DNA of 64,000 nucleotides, from contig NZ_CP136520.1 in NCBI RefSeq assembly GCF_032813545.1, forward strand, positions 3,094,001 to 3,158,000. Reading direction: 5' to 3'. This DNA is from Nodosilinea sp. E11 (lineage in GTDB: Bacteria > Cyanobacteriota > Cyanobacteriia > Phormidesmidales > Phormidesmidaceae). The position numbers and the translations under genes were made by a program. This document shows positions 15,619 through 23,619 of the stretch, in pieces (the stretch's first letter is position 1; every line of letters begins with the position of its first letter). Under the pieces are notes generated by a model that was given only the letters and a program-made list of their open reading frames with translations, ran no database searches and was not told where the DNA came from.

Positions 15619-18453
15619 TTACGGATTTTGTTGATCGAGCTGCCTCAAGATAGTTTCTAGCTGCTGCTGGGCTTCACCGTAGCGCTGCCAGTCACCCTGC
15701 TGAAGGGCCTGCTGACCCGCCTGGTAAGACTCTAGGGCGGCCTGAATCAAATTTGCCATGGTGTCTGGCAGGGGGGCTGCCTCACCAGGAGCGGTTGGGG
15801 TAGCGGCTTGGGGTGCGGGCGCATCGCCAAAGATTGCGTCTAGACCTTGGTCGAGGGTTTCGCGCATAACCACGCGATCGCCGTAGGCCAAAATAACTCG
15901 CCGCAGCTCAGGCAACTCGCCCTGGTCGGCCCGCAGATAAATCGGCTGCACGTACAGCAACGACTGCTCAACGGGAATTACCAGCAGCGTCCCTCGAATC
16001 ACCCCCGACCCCTGCTGGCTCCAGAGGGTAAGCTGTTCAGAAATTTCTGGGGTTTGGCTAATGCGGGCCTCGATCTGGGTGGGGCCAAACACCAGTTCTT
16101 GCTTAGGAAATTCGTAGAGCAACAGCCGACCGTAGTTTTCACCGTCAGAGCCGCCTGCCATCCAGGCGATCATGTTGTCGCGGTTGGCGGGGGTAAACGG
16201 CAAAATCTGCAAAAACTCCTCCTGGGCCAGCCTGGGGAGCTTCATGATGATGTAATAAGGCTCCATCGCCGTCACGACATCCTCTTCTACATGCTCCGGA
16301 AACCGCCACAGGTCTTCGCGGTTGTAAAACACCTCGGGGTTTTCCATGTGGTAAGCCCGGTACATCTGGGCCTGCACGGTGAAGATATCTTGGGGGTAGC
16401 GCAGGTGCTCACGGTAGGTGGCGGGCATCGCTTCGATGGGTTTAAACAGGTTGGGAAAGATGCGGCTGTAGGTCGCTAACAGGGGGTCTTGGTCGTCGCG
16501 GGCATAGAATTCTAGAGTGCCGTCGTAGGCATCGATGAAGACTTTGACAGCGTCACGAATGTAGTTGACGCCGTTGCGCATCAGCGGGTTGGCGCTGTCT
16601 ACGAGAGAAATCAGGTCGTTGCGCCGGTTGAGCGGTTCGGAGTAGGGGTAGCGATCGCTACTCGTATAGCCATCCAAAATCCATTTAATTCGCCCTTCGA
16701 CGAGGGCTGGATAAGGGTCGCTGTCAAAGGTGAGAAACGGGGCTACCTGACGCACTCGATCGGCAAGCAGGCGGTGATAGTGGATGCGGGTGTCGGGGCT
16801 GAAGTAGTTGGAGATTAAAATCCGAAAATTGCCCAGATCGTAGGCGTAGGCCAGCCGCCGTAGCCAAGAACCCAAAGGCACGCCGCCGACTCCGGTGTAG
16901 CGATAGGCGGCATTGGTATTGCTGAGGGGGTAGTCAAACTCGTCAGTGTTGGCTCCGGTAAAAATGTAGTTGCGTGTGCTTTCGCCGTAGTAAATGCGAG
17001 GCTGATCGAGGGGCACATCTACCGTCGAGACGGGGGGCACATTGCGAATAAAAAACTCAGGCAGTCCATTGGGGGTCACCTGGTTGACCGGGCTCATCAC
17101 CACTCCGAAGCCGTGGGTAAATTTGAGCTGGCGGTTGATCCAGTTTTGGGCCTCGGGGGGCAGTTGCTCGACCGGCAGTTCTCGGGCCGAGAGCGTTACC
17201 TGGCGGTAGTCGCCATTGAGGGTATAGCGATCGATATCAACATCTTCGAAGTTGTAGTAGAGGCGAATTTCTTGCAGCTGTTTGTAGGTGCTTAGCAGGG
17301 GAGCGTAGTCCCACAGGCGAATATTGCCAATGGTCGGCCCGTTGGCATCGACCACGGCCCGGCTGAGGTTATTTTCGGCGGGGAAGGGTTCTGAGATAAC
17401 GCTGGTGAGGTTATAAGCTTGCCGGGTAAAGGCAATGTTGTGCTCAATGTAGGGCCGCTCAATGGTGAGTTCGTTGGGCTCGACCACAAAGTTTTGCTGA
17501 AACCACGGGTACAGGCCGTTCACCAGCACCAGCACTCCCAGATAGATCACAATGCCAAAGATGGGTAGCGAAAAGCCGCTGCGCCCCAGGGCAATCAGAA
17601 ACAGCGCTGCCACGGCCAGGGTGACAAACCCCATGAGCCAGTAGGCCTGAAGCCGGGCATGAACATCGGTATAGCCTGCACCAAAAATCACTCCGCTGTC
17701 GGAGTACAGCAGCAGGTAGCGATCGAGCCAGAAGCCTACCGCCAGCATCACTGCGATCGCCGCTAGCAAAATACACAGGTGGGCCTTAGCTTCCCCGGTG
17801 AGAAAATACTTCCAGCCGCGTTCGGGGCGCACCTCGCCCTTGAGGGCATAGACGGTGGCGGCCAGCAGTAGGCCCCACACCAGCAGCCCTAACAGGTTCG
17901 CCTGTATCCCCTGCCACAGGGGTAGCCGAAAGACGTAAAAGCTAATATCGCGTCCAAAAATGGGGTCAGCCGTGCCGAAGGCGGTGGGGTTGAGGTATTG
18001 CAGCACCGTTTGCCAGGTCGCCGCCGATCGCAGCGCAACACCCAGGGCCAGCACAACAATTAGGCCCAGTGCCCCCAAGTTAAGCAAGCGTCCAATCTGC
18101 TCCCGCTGGTGCAGATCGCTATAGCGGCTCAAGAACCGGTAGGGGCGATCGCGGGTAATGCGTAGAGCTATGGCGTAGTTAGCCCACAGCACCCCGGCAT
18201 AGAGGGCAAAGGCGCCTAGCCCCAGAGCCAACTGCCACCGCAGGCGCAGCCAAAACACCGACTCATAGCCCACCGACTCAAACCACCATGACTCGGTGAG
18301 CAGATGCACTAGGCTGCCCGAAAACACCAGCAGTAGAGTAATGGCCACCACCCAGGGCAGCAATCGACGCGCTCGAAAAGACTTAGCGGGGGAATAGGTC
18401 ACAGGTATTGCAATTAAGGGCAGAGCGCACCGCCAGAGACACCTCTGGGGCAC
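15619..18453 (-). CDS. UPF0182 family membrane protein
   Basis: 944 residues, matching the large UPF0182 (COG1615) family. About seven hydrophobic helices lie between residues 30 and 320 (LLPWVVAITLLLVFSGSLVH, WQLALGLGAFALYAGVLWAN and others). A large domain to about residue 850 presumably lies outside the cytoplasm. Family landmarks include YPWFQQNFVVEPNELTIERP, YIEHNIAFTRQAY, IRLWDYAPLLSTYKQLQEIR, YYNFEDVDIDRY and GVVMSPVNQV. The last ~90 residues are Pro/Ala- and then Gln-rich. Function is not established for any member I know. The GTG at 18453 gives an N-terminal extension; another GTG at 18402 would start closer to the first helix. It is downstream of, and on the same strand as, the 44-residue membrane protein, and ends 128 bases before the Asp-rich gene starts. 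Confidence 0.92.
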   Translation of the reverse strand: MPQRCLWRCALPLIAIPVTYSPAKSFRARRLLPWVVAITLLLVFSGSLVHLLTESWWFESVGYESVFWLRLRWQLALGLGAFALYAGVLWANYAIALRITRDRPYRFLSRYSDLHQREQIGRLLNLGALGLIVVLALGVALRSAATWQTVLQYLNPTAFGTADPIFGRDISFYVFRLPLWQGIQANLLGLLVWGLLLAATVYALKGEVRPERGWKYFLTGEAKAHLCILLAAIAVMLAVGFWLDRYLLLYSDSGVIFGAGYTDVHARLQAYWLMGFVTLAVAALFLIALGRSGFSLPIFGIVIYLGVLVLVNGLYPWFQQNFVVEPNELTIERPYIEHNIAFTRQAYNLTSVISEPFPAENNLSRAVVDANGPTIGNIRLWDYAPLLSTYKQLQEIRLYYNFEDVDIDRYTLNGDYRQVTLSARELPVEQLPPEAQNWINRQLKFTHGFGVVMSPVNQVTPNGLPEFFIRNVPPVSTVDVPLDQPRIYYGESTRNYIFTGANTDEFDYPLSNTNAAYRYTGVGGVPLGSWLRRLAYAYDLGNFRILISNYFSPDTRIHYHRLLADRVRQVAPFLTFDSDPYPALVEGRIKWILDGYTSSDRYPYSEPLNRRNDLISLVDSANPLMRNGVNYIRDAVKVFIDAYDGTLEFYARDDQDPLLATYSRIFPNLFKPIEAMPATYREHLRYPQDIFTVQAQMYRAYHMENPEVFYNREDLWRFPEHVEEDVVTAMEPYYIIMKLPRLAQEEFLQILPFTPANRDNMIAWMAGGSDGENYGRLLLYEFPKQELVFGPTQIEARISQTPEISEQLTLWSQQGSGVIRGTLLVIPVEQSLLYVQPIYLRADQGELPELRRVILAYGDRVVMRETLDQGLDAIFGDAPAPQAATPTAPGEAAPLPDTMANLIQAALESYQAGQQALQQGDWQRYGEAQQQLETILRQLDQQNP

Positions 18454-18511
18454 CGTTGCTCTTAAAGTCTAGCGATCTCTCTCCCCCGGGACTGGCTTCA
18501 TACGGCTGGGC

Positions 18512-18541
18512 TTAACGTTTTTTAGCTGGGGCTAACGTTAA
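18512..18541. other. Inverted repeat upstream of the UPF0182 gene
   Basis: TTAACGTT (18512-18519) and AACGTTAA (18534-18541) form an 8-bp inverted repeat with a 14-base spacer, between the 44-residue gene and the UPF0182 start. It could be an operator or a hairpin in the intercistronic RNA; there is no T-run suggesting termination. Confidence 0.35.
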
Positions 18542-18602
18542 AGTAACCCGCCAAAAACCAGAAAACTCGACGAACAACCCTAGGTTCTATACCAAGTTCC
18601 GA

Positions 18603-18737
18603 TTATTGCCCTACTGCCAGTAGATCAATCAGTTCAGGATCCACCATGTAGCAATAGGCTAGAGCCAGCAAGAGCAACAGCAGGCTTCCCAGTAGCCATA
18701 GGGGCCAGCGGGGTCTTACCTCACTAGGGTCGCCCAT
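18603..18737 (-). CDS. 44-residue single-pass membrane protein
   Basis: A short gene supported by its start signal: AAGGAGA lies seven bases before the ATG at 18737, one of the best ribosome binding sites in the window. The product MGDPSEVRPRWPLWLLGSLL... has a charged N-terminus, one hydrophobic helix of about 17 residues (WPLWLLGSLLLLLLALAYCY, residues 11-30), and a short acidic C-terminus (MVDPELIDLLAVGQ). It resembles small cyanobacterial membrane peptides that attach to larger complexes, but I do not recognise it. It is on the same strand as, and 149 bases upstream of, UPF0182, so it could be cotranscribed with it. Confidence 0.65.
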   Translation of the reverse strand: MGDPSEVRPRWPLWLLGSLLLLLLALAYCYMVDPELIDLLAVGQ

Positions 18738-19052
18738 GGTGAAATCTCCTTAGCGTGATGGTAAGTTAGCTATCCAGGCCTGGGGCCTGCGGCTCATGAG
18801 ACGAGATCCGGGCTGAGATGGCCGTGACATTCTTAAATAATGCTCTACCAAAAGTAAAGTCATACCTGACTACCCCTAAGTCGCCCACCTAAACTGCTCA
18901 ATACCGACACCTTTGCCTCGCGCTCTAACCCAGCCAAAATTCTCTCCCTAAGGCATGGGTCGAGGTTGTTACAATTTTTAAGGGCAATTATTTGAGAGAT
19001 CCTTAAGAATCTCGATGCCCAAATGCTGAACTATGGGGATGAAATAGAGACT
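18738..19052. promoter_or_regulatory. Divergent intergenic region
   Basis: A 315-base gap between divergent genes. A candidate minus-10-like TTACAAT occurs at about 18969-18975, about 80 bases before the plus-strand gene at 19053, without a convincing minus-35. No tRNA or further gene is visible. Confidence 0.3.
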
Positions 19053-19256
19053 ATGGCGGTTAATTGCGCGGTAGATTGCAAAAACGGCTGTGTGCTGGGC
19101 AACGACTGCCCTAACCTGAAGTACACCGCAGAAGCCTCAAAATTTATTGCCGACACCTCCCTCGATGACATGCTGGCGATCGCCGATGAGGCCGTGCGGC
19201 GCAGGGTTATGGAGCGGGCCTCCCAGCCACCTAAATGGGTCTTGCCAGAAGATTAG
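19053..19256 (+). CDS. Conserved cyanobacterial small Cys-containing protein
   Basis: 67 residues from the ATG at 19053; an upstream in-frame ATG at 19023 would add ten residues that I do not remember in relatives. The N-terminus MAVNCAVDCKNGCVLGNDCP carries four Cys (C-x3-C-x3-C-x5-C), which could bind a metal or form disulfides. It is followed by a helical stretch (TAEASKFIADTSLDDMLAIA) and a C-terminal PPKWVLPED. The sequence closely resembles short hypothetical proteins widespread in cyanobacteria; no function is known to me. A hairpin follows the stop. Confidence 0.8.
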   Translation: MAVNCAVDCKNGCVLGNDCPNLKYTAEASKFIADTSLDDMLAIADEAVRRRVMERASQPPKWVLPED

Positions 19257-19268
19257 GCCCCTGGTTTA

Positions 19269-19317
19269 GACAACCCAGCTCAGTCAGCTACAGGTTGTAC
19301 CTCAACCAGGGTTGTCT
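19269..19317 (+). terminator. Stem-loop after the 19053 gene
   Basis: AGACAACCC (19269-19277) pairs with GGGTTGTCT (19309-19317), with a smaller GGTTG/CAACC stem inside. No T-run follows, so it may act as a 3' stabilising or factor-dependent end. Confidence 0.5.
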
Positions 19318-19344
19318 GACAGATCTATAACCAGGTCCACAAAG

Positions 19345-19465
19345 GCCCTATGCTATGGTGGGTAGAGCAAGTTTTTAGTTGCATTGCCAGCTTGGCTATC
19401 GTCTGAGTTTGGGTACATCTCCTATAACTTCATGCTCTCTTTCTCTTTGTTTCGGAGATGTAATC
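19345..19465 (+). promoter_or_regulatory. Long leader of the RNA-binding protein gene
   Basis: About 120 bases with a TATGCTATGG minus-10-like sequence near 19349 precede the rbp start at 19466. Genes of this family in cyanobacteria are cold-induced and have long 5' untranslated regions that take part in the response (established for Anabaena rbpA1). The pyrimidine-rich stretch CTCTCTTTCTCTTTG lies just before the GGAG ribosome binding site. Confidence 0.4.
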
Positions 19466-19759
19466 ATGTCAATTTACGTCGGCAACCTGGCTTTTAACGC
19501 CACCCAAGACCAAATCACTGAGGTCTTTGCCGAATACGGTGCCGTCAGCCGCGTTAGCCTACCCACCGATCGTGAAACCGGTCGGCCTCGTGGCTTTGCA
19601 TTCGTAGAGATGGAAAACGAGGCTGATGAAGATGCCGCTATTGAAGCTCTAGATGGGGCTGAGTGGATGGGTCGCGATTTGAAGGTTAACAAAGCTCGCC
19701 CCCGGGAGTCTCGGGGTGGCGGCAGTGGTGGTGGTGGTGGCTGGAACAGCCGCCGCTAG
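19466..19759 (+). CDS. RRM-type RNA-binding protein (cyanobacterial Rbp)
   Basis: 97 residues from the ATG at 19466, preceded by GGAG. One RNA-recognition motif fills residues 1-80. RNP2 is IYVGNLAF at residues 3-10 and RNP1 is RGFAFVEM in the middle strand, with the aromatic residues that stack on RNA intact. The tail is a Gly-rich GGGSGGGGGW segment. Such proteins are abundant, often cold-inducible RNA chaperones, and some take part in mRNA localisation. An rpsU gene follows 240 bases downstream on the same strand, the arrangement known from Anabaena rbpA-rpsU, which supports the assignment. In-frame sequence upstream of 19466 is leader. Confidence 0.95.
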   Translation: MSIYVGNLAFNATQDQITEVFAEYGAVSRVSLPTDRETGRPRGFAFVEMENEADEDAAIEALDGAEWMGRDLKVNKARPRESRGGGSGGGGGWNSRR

Positions 19760-19780
19760 GCCAAGGCCAGAGGTCAAGTT

Positions 19781-19808
19781 AGGATTCCATGGATTTCTAT
19801 GGAATCCT
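19781..19808 (+). terminator. Perfect hairpin between rbp and rpsU
   Basis: AGGATTCCAT (19781-19790) and ATGGAATCCT (19799-19808) form a 10-bp stem with an 8-base loop, 22 bases after the rbp stop. There is no T-run, so partial termination or mRNA 3'-end protection setting the rbp:rpsU ratio is more likely than full termination. Confidence 0.55.
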
Positions 19809-19998
19809 AGTAAGTCGGTTGACCCTAACACTGGGGTTAACGTGGTTAGTGGAATCCGTATGGGTTCAGCGCCGATGGCATGGGTAGATTGATTCGTCTT
19901 CTTCCCGTGCCTAAATAAGCTTTCAAGCTTTGTTTGTTGTTAGGCTGAGCTTGGGGAATGTCATCCCCATAGACCAGCAAAGATTTTCAGGAGTACAA

Positions 19999-20187
19999 AT
20001 GGCCCAAGTTGTTTTGGGAGAAGACGAAAATATTGAATCAGCCCTGCGTCGATTCAAGCGCAAGGTTTCCCGTGCAGGCATATTTTCTGACATGCGGAAA
20101 AACCGCCACTTTGAAACCCCCATCGAGAAGAAAAAGCGCAAGACCCTGGCCCGCCACAAGCAGCGCCGCTGGAGCTCAAAGCGTTAG
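19999..20187 (+). CDS. rpsU: 30S ribosomal protein S21
   Basis: 62 residues from the ATG at 19999, which has a TCAGGAG ribosome binding site. The S21 pattern is complete: [20 protein letters not shown] at the N-terminus, then [20 protein letters not shown] and the highly basic [19 protein letters not shown] tail that contacts 16S rRNA near the anti-Shine-Dalgarno region. The upstream in-frame sequence from 19930 is leader. It sits downstream of the RNA-binding protein gene, as in other cyanobacteria. Confidence 0.97.
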   Translation: MAQVVLGEDENIESALRRFKRKVSRAGIFSDMRKNRHFETPIEKKKRKTLARHKQRRWSSKR

Positions 20188-20232
20188 CGACTCCAGCGCT
20201 GATCGTCCAGGTGTTTACAATGGAGGCAAGCT

Positions 20233-20754
20233 ATGACCCCAGAGGTAACTCAGCAAGTTTCCAGACTGCGCAGCGAGTTTTATGCCCAGTTTGCCGACGC
20301 TCAAAATACTGCGGTCACTATCAACAAAGAAAAGTCCTACGCCAGTACACCACCCAAGGTGTCCTGGACAGACACCCAGCAACGGTTGAATTACCTTTGC
20401 ATCTACGCTTACTCTGCGCCCGATGTTTTGGTACCCGATCGCCCTTTGGTGTTGCGTATTGGGGTCAATCTGGGGGCAGAGGTGCTAGCGGGGGTAAGTC
20501 GTGGCAAAGGCATTCGCCGCTACAACCAAGCCTGTCAGTTTTATCTCACTCTGCTGCCAGACGAAGCCATGGCGCTGATGCCTTGGGTGCTTGATGCTTT
20601 AAACCGCGATGCCAAACCCCAACTGACTACGTTACCTCTGCCTTATCACAAGCTCGTTCCAGAGCTAGGCGGCAGTGTTGCACCCTCCTTTTGGACTCAC
20701 ACTGCTCAACGGGCCGTCAAATCACCCCTCTCCGCTGCCCTGAGCCCCAGCTAG
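20233..20754 (+). CDS. Conserved hypothetical protein, 173 aa
   Basis: 173 residues from an ATG with GGAGG seven bases upstream. It is soluble, with an N-terminal helix ([20 protein letters not shown]), a beta-rich middle ([20 protein letters not shown]) and a segment [21 protein letters not shown] recall similar proteins in cyanobacteria but no function. It lies 45 bases behind rpsU and may be cotranscribed. Its stop shares the four bases CTAG (20751-20754) with the stop of the convergent bioF. Confidence 0.75.
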   Translation: MTPEVTQQVSRLRSEFYAQFADAQNTAVTINKEKSYASTPPKVSWTDTQQRLNYLCIYAYSAPDVLVPDRPLVLRIGVNLGAEVLAGVSRGKGIRRYNQACQFYLTLLPDEAMALMPWVLDALNRDAKPQLTTLPLPYHKLVPELGGSVAPSFWTHTAQRAVKSPLSAALSPS

Positions 20755-21968
20755 GGCTGGTTGGCTAGGGCTCGTAGAGCAGTTGTCAGGTGGTCAAGAT
20801 GGGCTGGCTGATGAGTTGCCATCAGCGTAATGCGTAGGCGGCTGGTGGGCACTGTGGGGGGGCGTACTGCGGCTACCCACAGGCCAGCCCGCTGTAACTG
20901 TCGACTGGCTTCAACCACGGCGGCGGCAGAGGAAATTTGCAACCCAATGATAGGGGAGCCTGAGGGCAATCGTTTTAGCCCTAGGCTATTTTTTTTGGCC
21001 TCGGCCAAAATCTGATCGATCTGTTGCGTTAAGTGGTTAACGCTGCGCCACAGGGTGTCACGGCGTTGGGGTTCGTGCTGTACAATCTGCACCGCCGCTA
21101 GTGCCGCCGCTGTATCTGCCGGTGATAACCCGGTTGTATAAACCCATCCGGGAGCACGATTGCGCAAAAATTCTATCAGTGGCTTGGAACCAGCCACGTA
21201 GCCCCCCAGACTACCTAGAGCTTTGCTTAGGGTGCCAACGGTGATCAGCGGTCGTTTGGTGCAGTCTAGGTGCTCAACTACGCCACTGCCACCAGCGCCA
21301 AACACGCCGGTACCGTGGGCTTCATCGACCAGCACCATAGACTTGTAAGCTGCCGCTAGGTCAAGTATGGCTGGCAAGGGGCAGAGGTCTCCATCCATGC
21401 TGAACACGCTGTCGGTGGTGATCAGACAGCGGCGATGGCGATCGCGGTGCTCCTCCAGCAGTTGCTTCAGGTGGTCTGTATCGTTGTGGCGGTAGTCTAG
21501 TGTCGTTGCCCCACTCACTTTGCCCCCGGCTCGCAGGCTGGAGTGATTGTATTCGTCGCCCACGATCAGGTCTGGGGTGCCGACTAGAGCGGCGATCGCT
21601 CCCAGATTGGCCAAATAACCCGAGCTAAATACCAAAGCATCGTCAGTGCCCTTCAGGGTGGCGATCGCCTGTTCCAGTTCCTCATGGAGTTGGCGGTGAC
21701 CACTGAGCAAGCGGGAGCCAGTGCTGCCGGTGCCATAGGTCTGGATAGCGGCGATCGCTGCTGCCGCTAGTCTGGGGTCACTGGCTAGCCCCAGGTAGTC
21801 ATTGCTGGCAAAGTTGATCAGGGGCTGTCCTTGGCACTGAATCGTCGCCCCTGCCCTGCCCTCGATCGCCTGTACCGACCGGTAGCGATGGGCGCGGTGT
21901 AGGGCGGTCAACGAGTGATTCAACCAGTCGTAGGGGGCACTGCCCTCAGCCGAGCCATCTTTTACCAT
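20751..21968 (-). CDS. bioF: 8-amino-7-oxononanoate synthase
   Basis: 405 residues of the alpha-oxoamine synthase family (fold-type I PLP enzymes). The PLP-lysine motif [16 protein letters not shown] is intact. [15 protein letters not shown] carries the Asp and His that contact PLP, and [16 protein letters not shown] and [19 protein letters not shown] are hallmark segments. It condenses pimeloyl thioester with alanine, the first committed step of biotin ring assembly. No other biotin gene is nearby. AONS and 2-amino-3-ketobutyrate CoA ligase are hard to separate by motif, but this length and context-free form match cyanobacterial BioF. Confidence 0.92.
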   Translation of the reverse strand: MVKDGSAEGSAPYDWLNHSLTALHRAHRYRSVQAIEGRAGATIQCQGQPLINFASNDYLGLASDPRLAAAAIAAIQTYGTGSTGSRLLSGHRQLHEELEQAIATLKGTDDALVFSSGYLANLGAIAALVGTPDLIVGDEYNHSSLRAGGKVSGATTLDYRHNDTDHLKQLLEEHRDRHRRCLITTDSVFSMDGDLCPLPAILDLAAAYKSMVLVDEAHGTGVFGAGGSGVVEHLDCTKRPLITVGTLSKALGSLGGYVAGSKPLIEFLRNRAPGWVYTTGLSPADTAAALAAVQIVQHEPQRRDTLWRSVNHLTQQIDQILAEAKKNSLGLKRLPSGSPIIGLQISSAAAVVEASRQLQRAGLWVAAVRPPTVPTSRLRITLMATHQPAHLDHLTTALRALANQP

Positions 21969-22049
21969 CTCAACCCTAACCGTGCATCGGTCTGACCCAT
22001 TCCAGAGCAGTTCCAGCAGACTCCATCGAGCCTCCTCAAAAGCAACTCG

Positions 22050-23522
22050 CTAATATCGTTCCACATCGGGGAACGACTGTGCCGCAGGGCTATGGGCCGC
22101 TTCGCCACAGGTGCGGGGGGTAGGCAAGAGCTTGGTGGGGTTCGCTAGCCTAGCTGGGTCCAAAGCTTGGCGCACCCAGCCCATCGTTTCTAGGTCTGAG
22201 GGCGAAAACATATCGGGCATATAGCAGCGTTTGTCTGCCCCAATGCCGTGCTCGCCTGAAATGCTTCCGCCCACCCGCACGCAGAGTTTGAGAATGTTGC
22301 CGCCCAGTTCTTCCACCTGCTCTAGCTCGCCAGGGATGGCATTGTTGTAAAGAATGAGCGGGTGCAGGTTGCCATCCCCCGCGTGAAACACGTTGGCCAC
22401 CCGGTAGCCGTGCTTGTCGCCTAGGGCTTCAATCTCTTTGAGCACGTAGGGCAGCTGAGTGCGCGGAATCACGCCGTCCTGCACGTAGTAGTCGGGGCTG
22501 AGTTTGCCCATGGCGGCAAAGGCGGCTTTGCGGCCCTTCCACAGGCGCAGACGCTCCTCAGGATCGGTGGCGGTTGTGAGGGTGCGGGCACCGTTTTGGC
22601 GGCAGAGATCGGCGATGCGATCGCCCGTTGCCGTCACCTCTGCCGGCAGTCCATCGATCTCAATCAACAAAATTGCTGCCGCGTCGCGGGGGTAGCAGTT
22701 GGTCGCCACCACATCTTCCACCGCGTTGAGGCTGAAATTATCCATCATTTCCATCCCCGCCGGGATGATGCCCGCGCTGGTGATAGCCGATACCGCTGCC
22801 CCCGCCGCTTCCACCGAGGTGAAGTCGGCCAGCAGCACCTGAATCGACTGAGGCGCTTTGAGAATGCGCAAGGTAATTTCAGTGGCGATGCCCAGGGTGC
22901 CCTCGGAGCCGACAAACAGGCCGCAGAGGTCATAGCCAGGGGTTTCGGCCACCTCACCGCCGATGTCTACAATGTCACCATTGGGCAGCACTACCTTGAG
23001 TCCCAGCACGTGGTTGGTCGTAACGCCATATTTGAGGCAGTGCACCCCGCCCGAGTTTTCGGCCACATTCCCCCCTACCGAGCATACCGACTGGCTAGAG
23101 GGGTCAGGGGCATAGTAAAAACCCGCCCCACTCACCGCCTGGGTCACCCAGTTGTTGATCACTCCCGGCTGCACTACCACTTGCTGGTTATCAAAATCTA
23201 TCGAGAGTATCTGGTTCATCGTGGCGGTGACAATCAGCACCGAATCTTCGATCGGTAGCGCTCCCCCAGAGAGACCTGTGCCCGCGCCCCGCGCCACAAA
23301 GGGAACCTGGAACCGGTTGCAGATTTTTACCGCCGCCGCCACCTGCTCAGTGGTCTTAGGTAGCACCACTACGGCAGGGCGCTGGCGATAGCTGGTCAGC
23401 CCGTCGCACTCGTAGACCAAAATTTCTTCTTTGCGCCGCACCACTCGGCCCTCGCCTAAGGCCGCTGAAAAAGCGTCGAAAATCGGTGCCCAGTTGATGG
23501 CGGCTGGCGCTGCTACAGTCAT
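22050..23522 (-). CDS. glcD: Glycolate dehydrogenase FAD subunit
   Basis: 490 residues of the GlcD/FAD-linked oxidase family. An N-terminal FAD-binding-4 domain at about 40-220 has VPFVARGAGTGLSGGALPIE for pyrophosphate binding. The C-terminal cap at about 225-465 holds the flavin-side residues NVFHAGDGNLHP and GSISGEHGIGADK. It oxidises glycolate to glyoxylate in photorespiration, or a D-2-hydroxyacid such as D-lactate. In cyanobacteria a GlcD1-type glycolate dehydrogenase is established, and this is the likely role here. The iron-sulfur partner glcF is not adjacent. The start MTVAAPAAINWAPIF at 23522 lies just before the hmpE end region on the same strand. Confidence 0.88.
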   Translation of the reverse strand: MTVAAPAAINWAPIFDAFSAALGEGRVVRRKEEILVYECDGLTSYRQRPAVVVLPKTTEQVAAAVKICNRFQVPFVARGAGTGLSGGALPIEDSVLIVTATMNQILSIDFDNQQVVVQPGVINNWVTQAVSGAGFYYAPDPSSQSVCSVGGNVAENSGGVHCLKYGVTTNHVLGLKVVLPNGDIVDIGGEVAETPGYDLCGLFVGSEGTLGIATEITLRILKAPQSIQVLLADFTSVEAAGAAVSAITSAGIIPAGMEMMDNFSLNAVEDVVATNCYPRDAAAILLIEIDGLPAEVTATGDRIADLCRQNGARTLTTATDPEERLRLWKGRKAAFAAMGKLSPDYYVQDGVIPRTQLPYVLKEIEALGDKHGYRVANVFHAGDGNLHPLILYNNAIPGELEQVEELGGNILKLCVRVGGSISGEHGIGADKRCYMPDMFSPSDLETMGWVRQALDPARLANPTKLLPTPRTCGEAAHSPAAQSFPDVERY

Positions 23523-23619
23523 GGGTTTGAGTTGCTCAAGGTATTTTGATCCTATCGCGAATTACAGACTGTCCAGCTATATTGCAGCCAGCGTTATCTT
23601 GGGCGTGGGTTAGAGGCCG

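Noticed and set aside
22596-23258. 220-codon plus-strand frame opposite glcD
   Set aside because: Shadow frame inside a well-supported gene.
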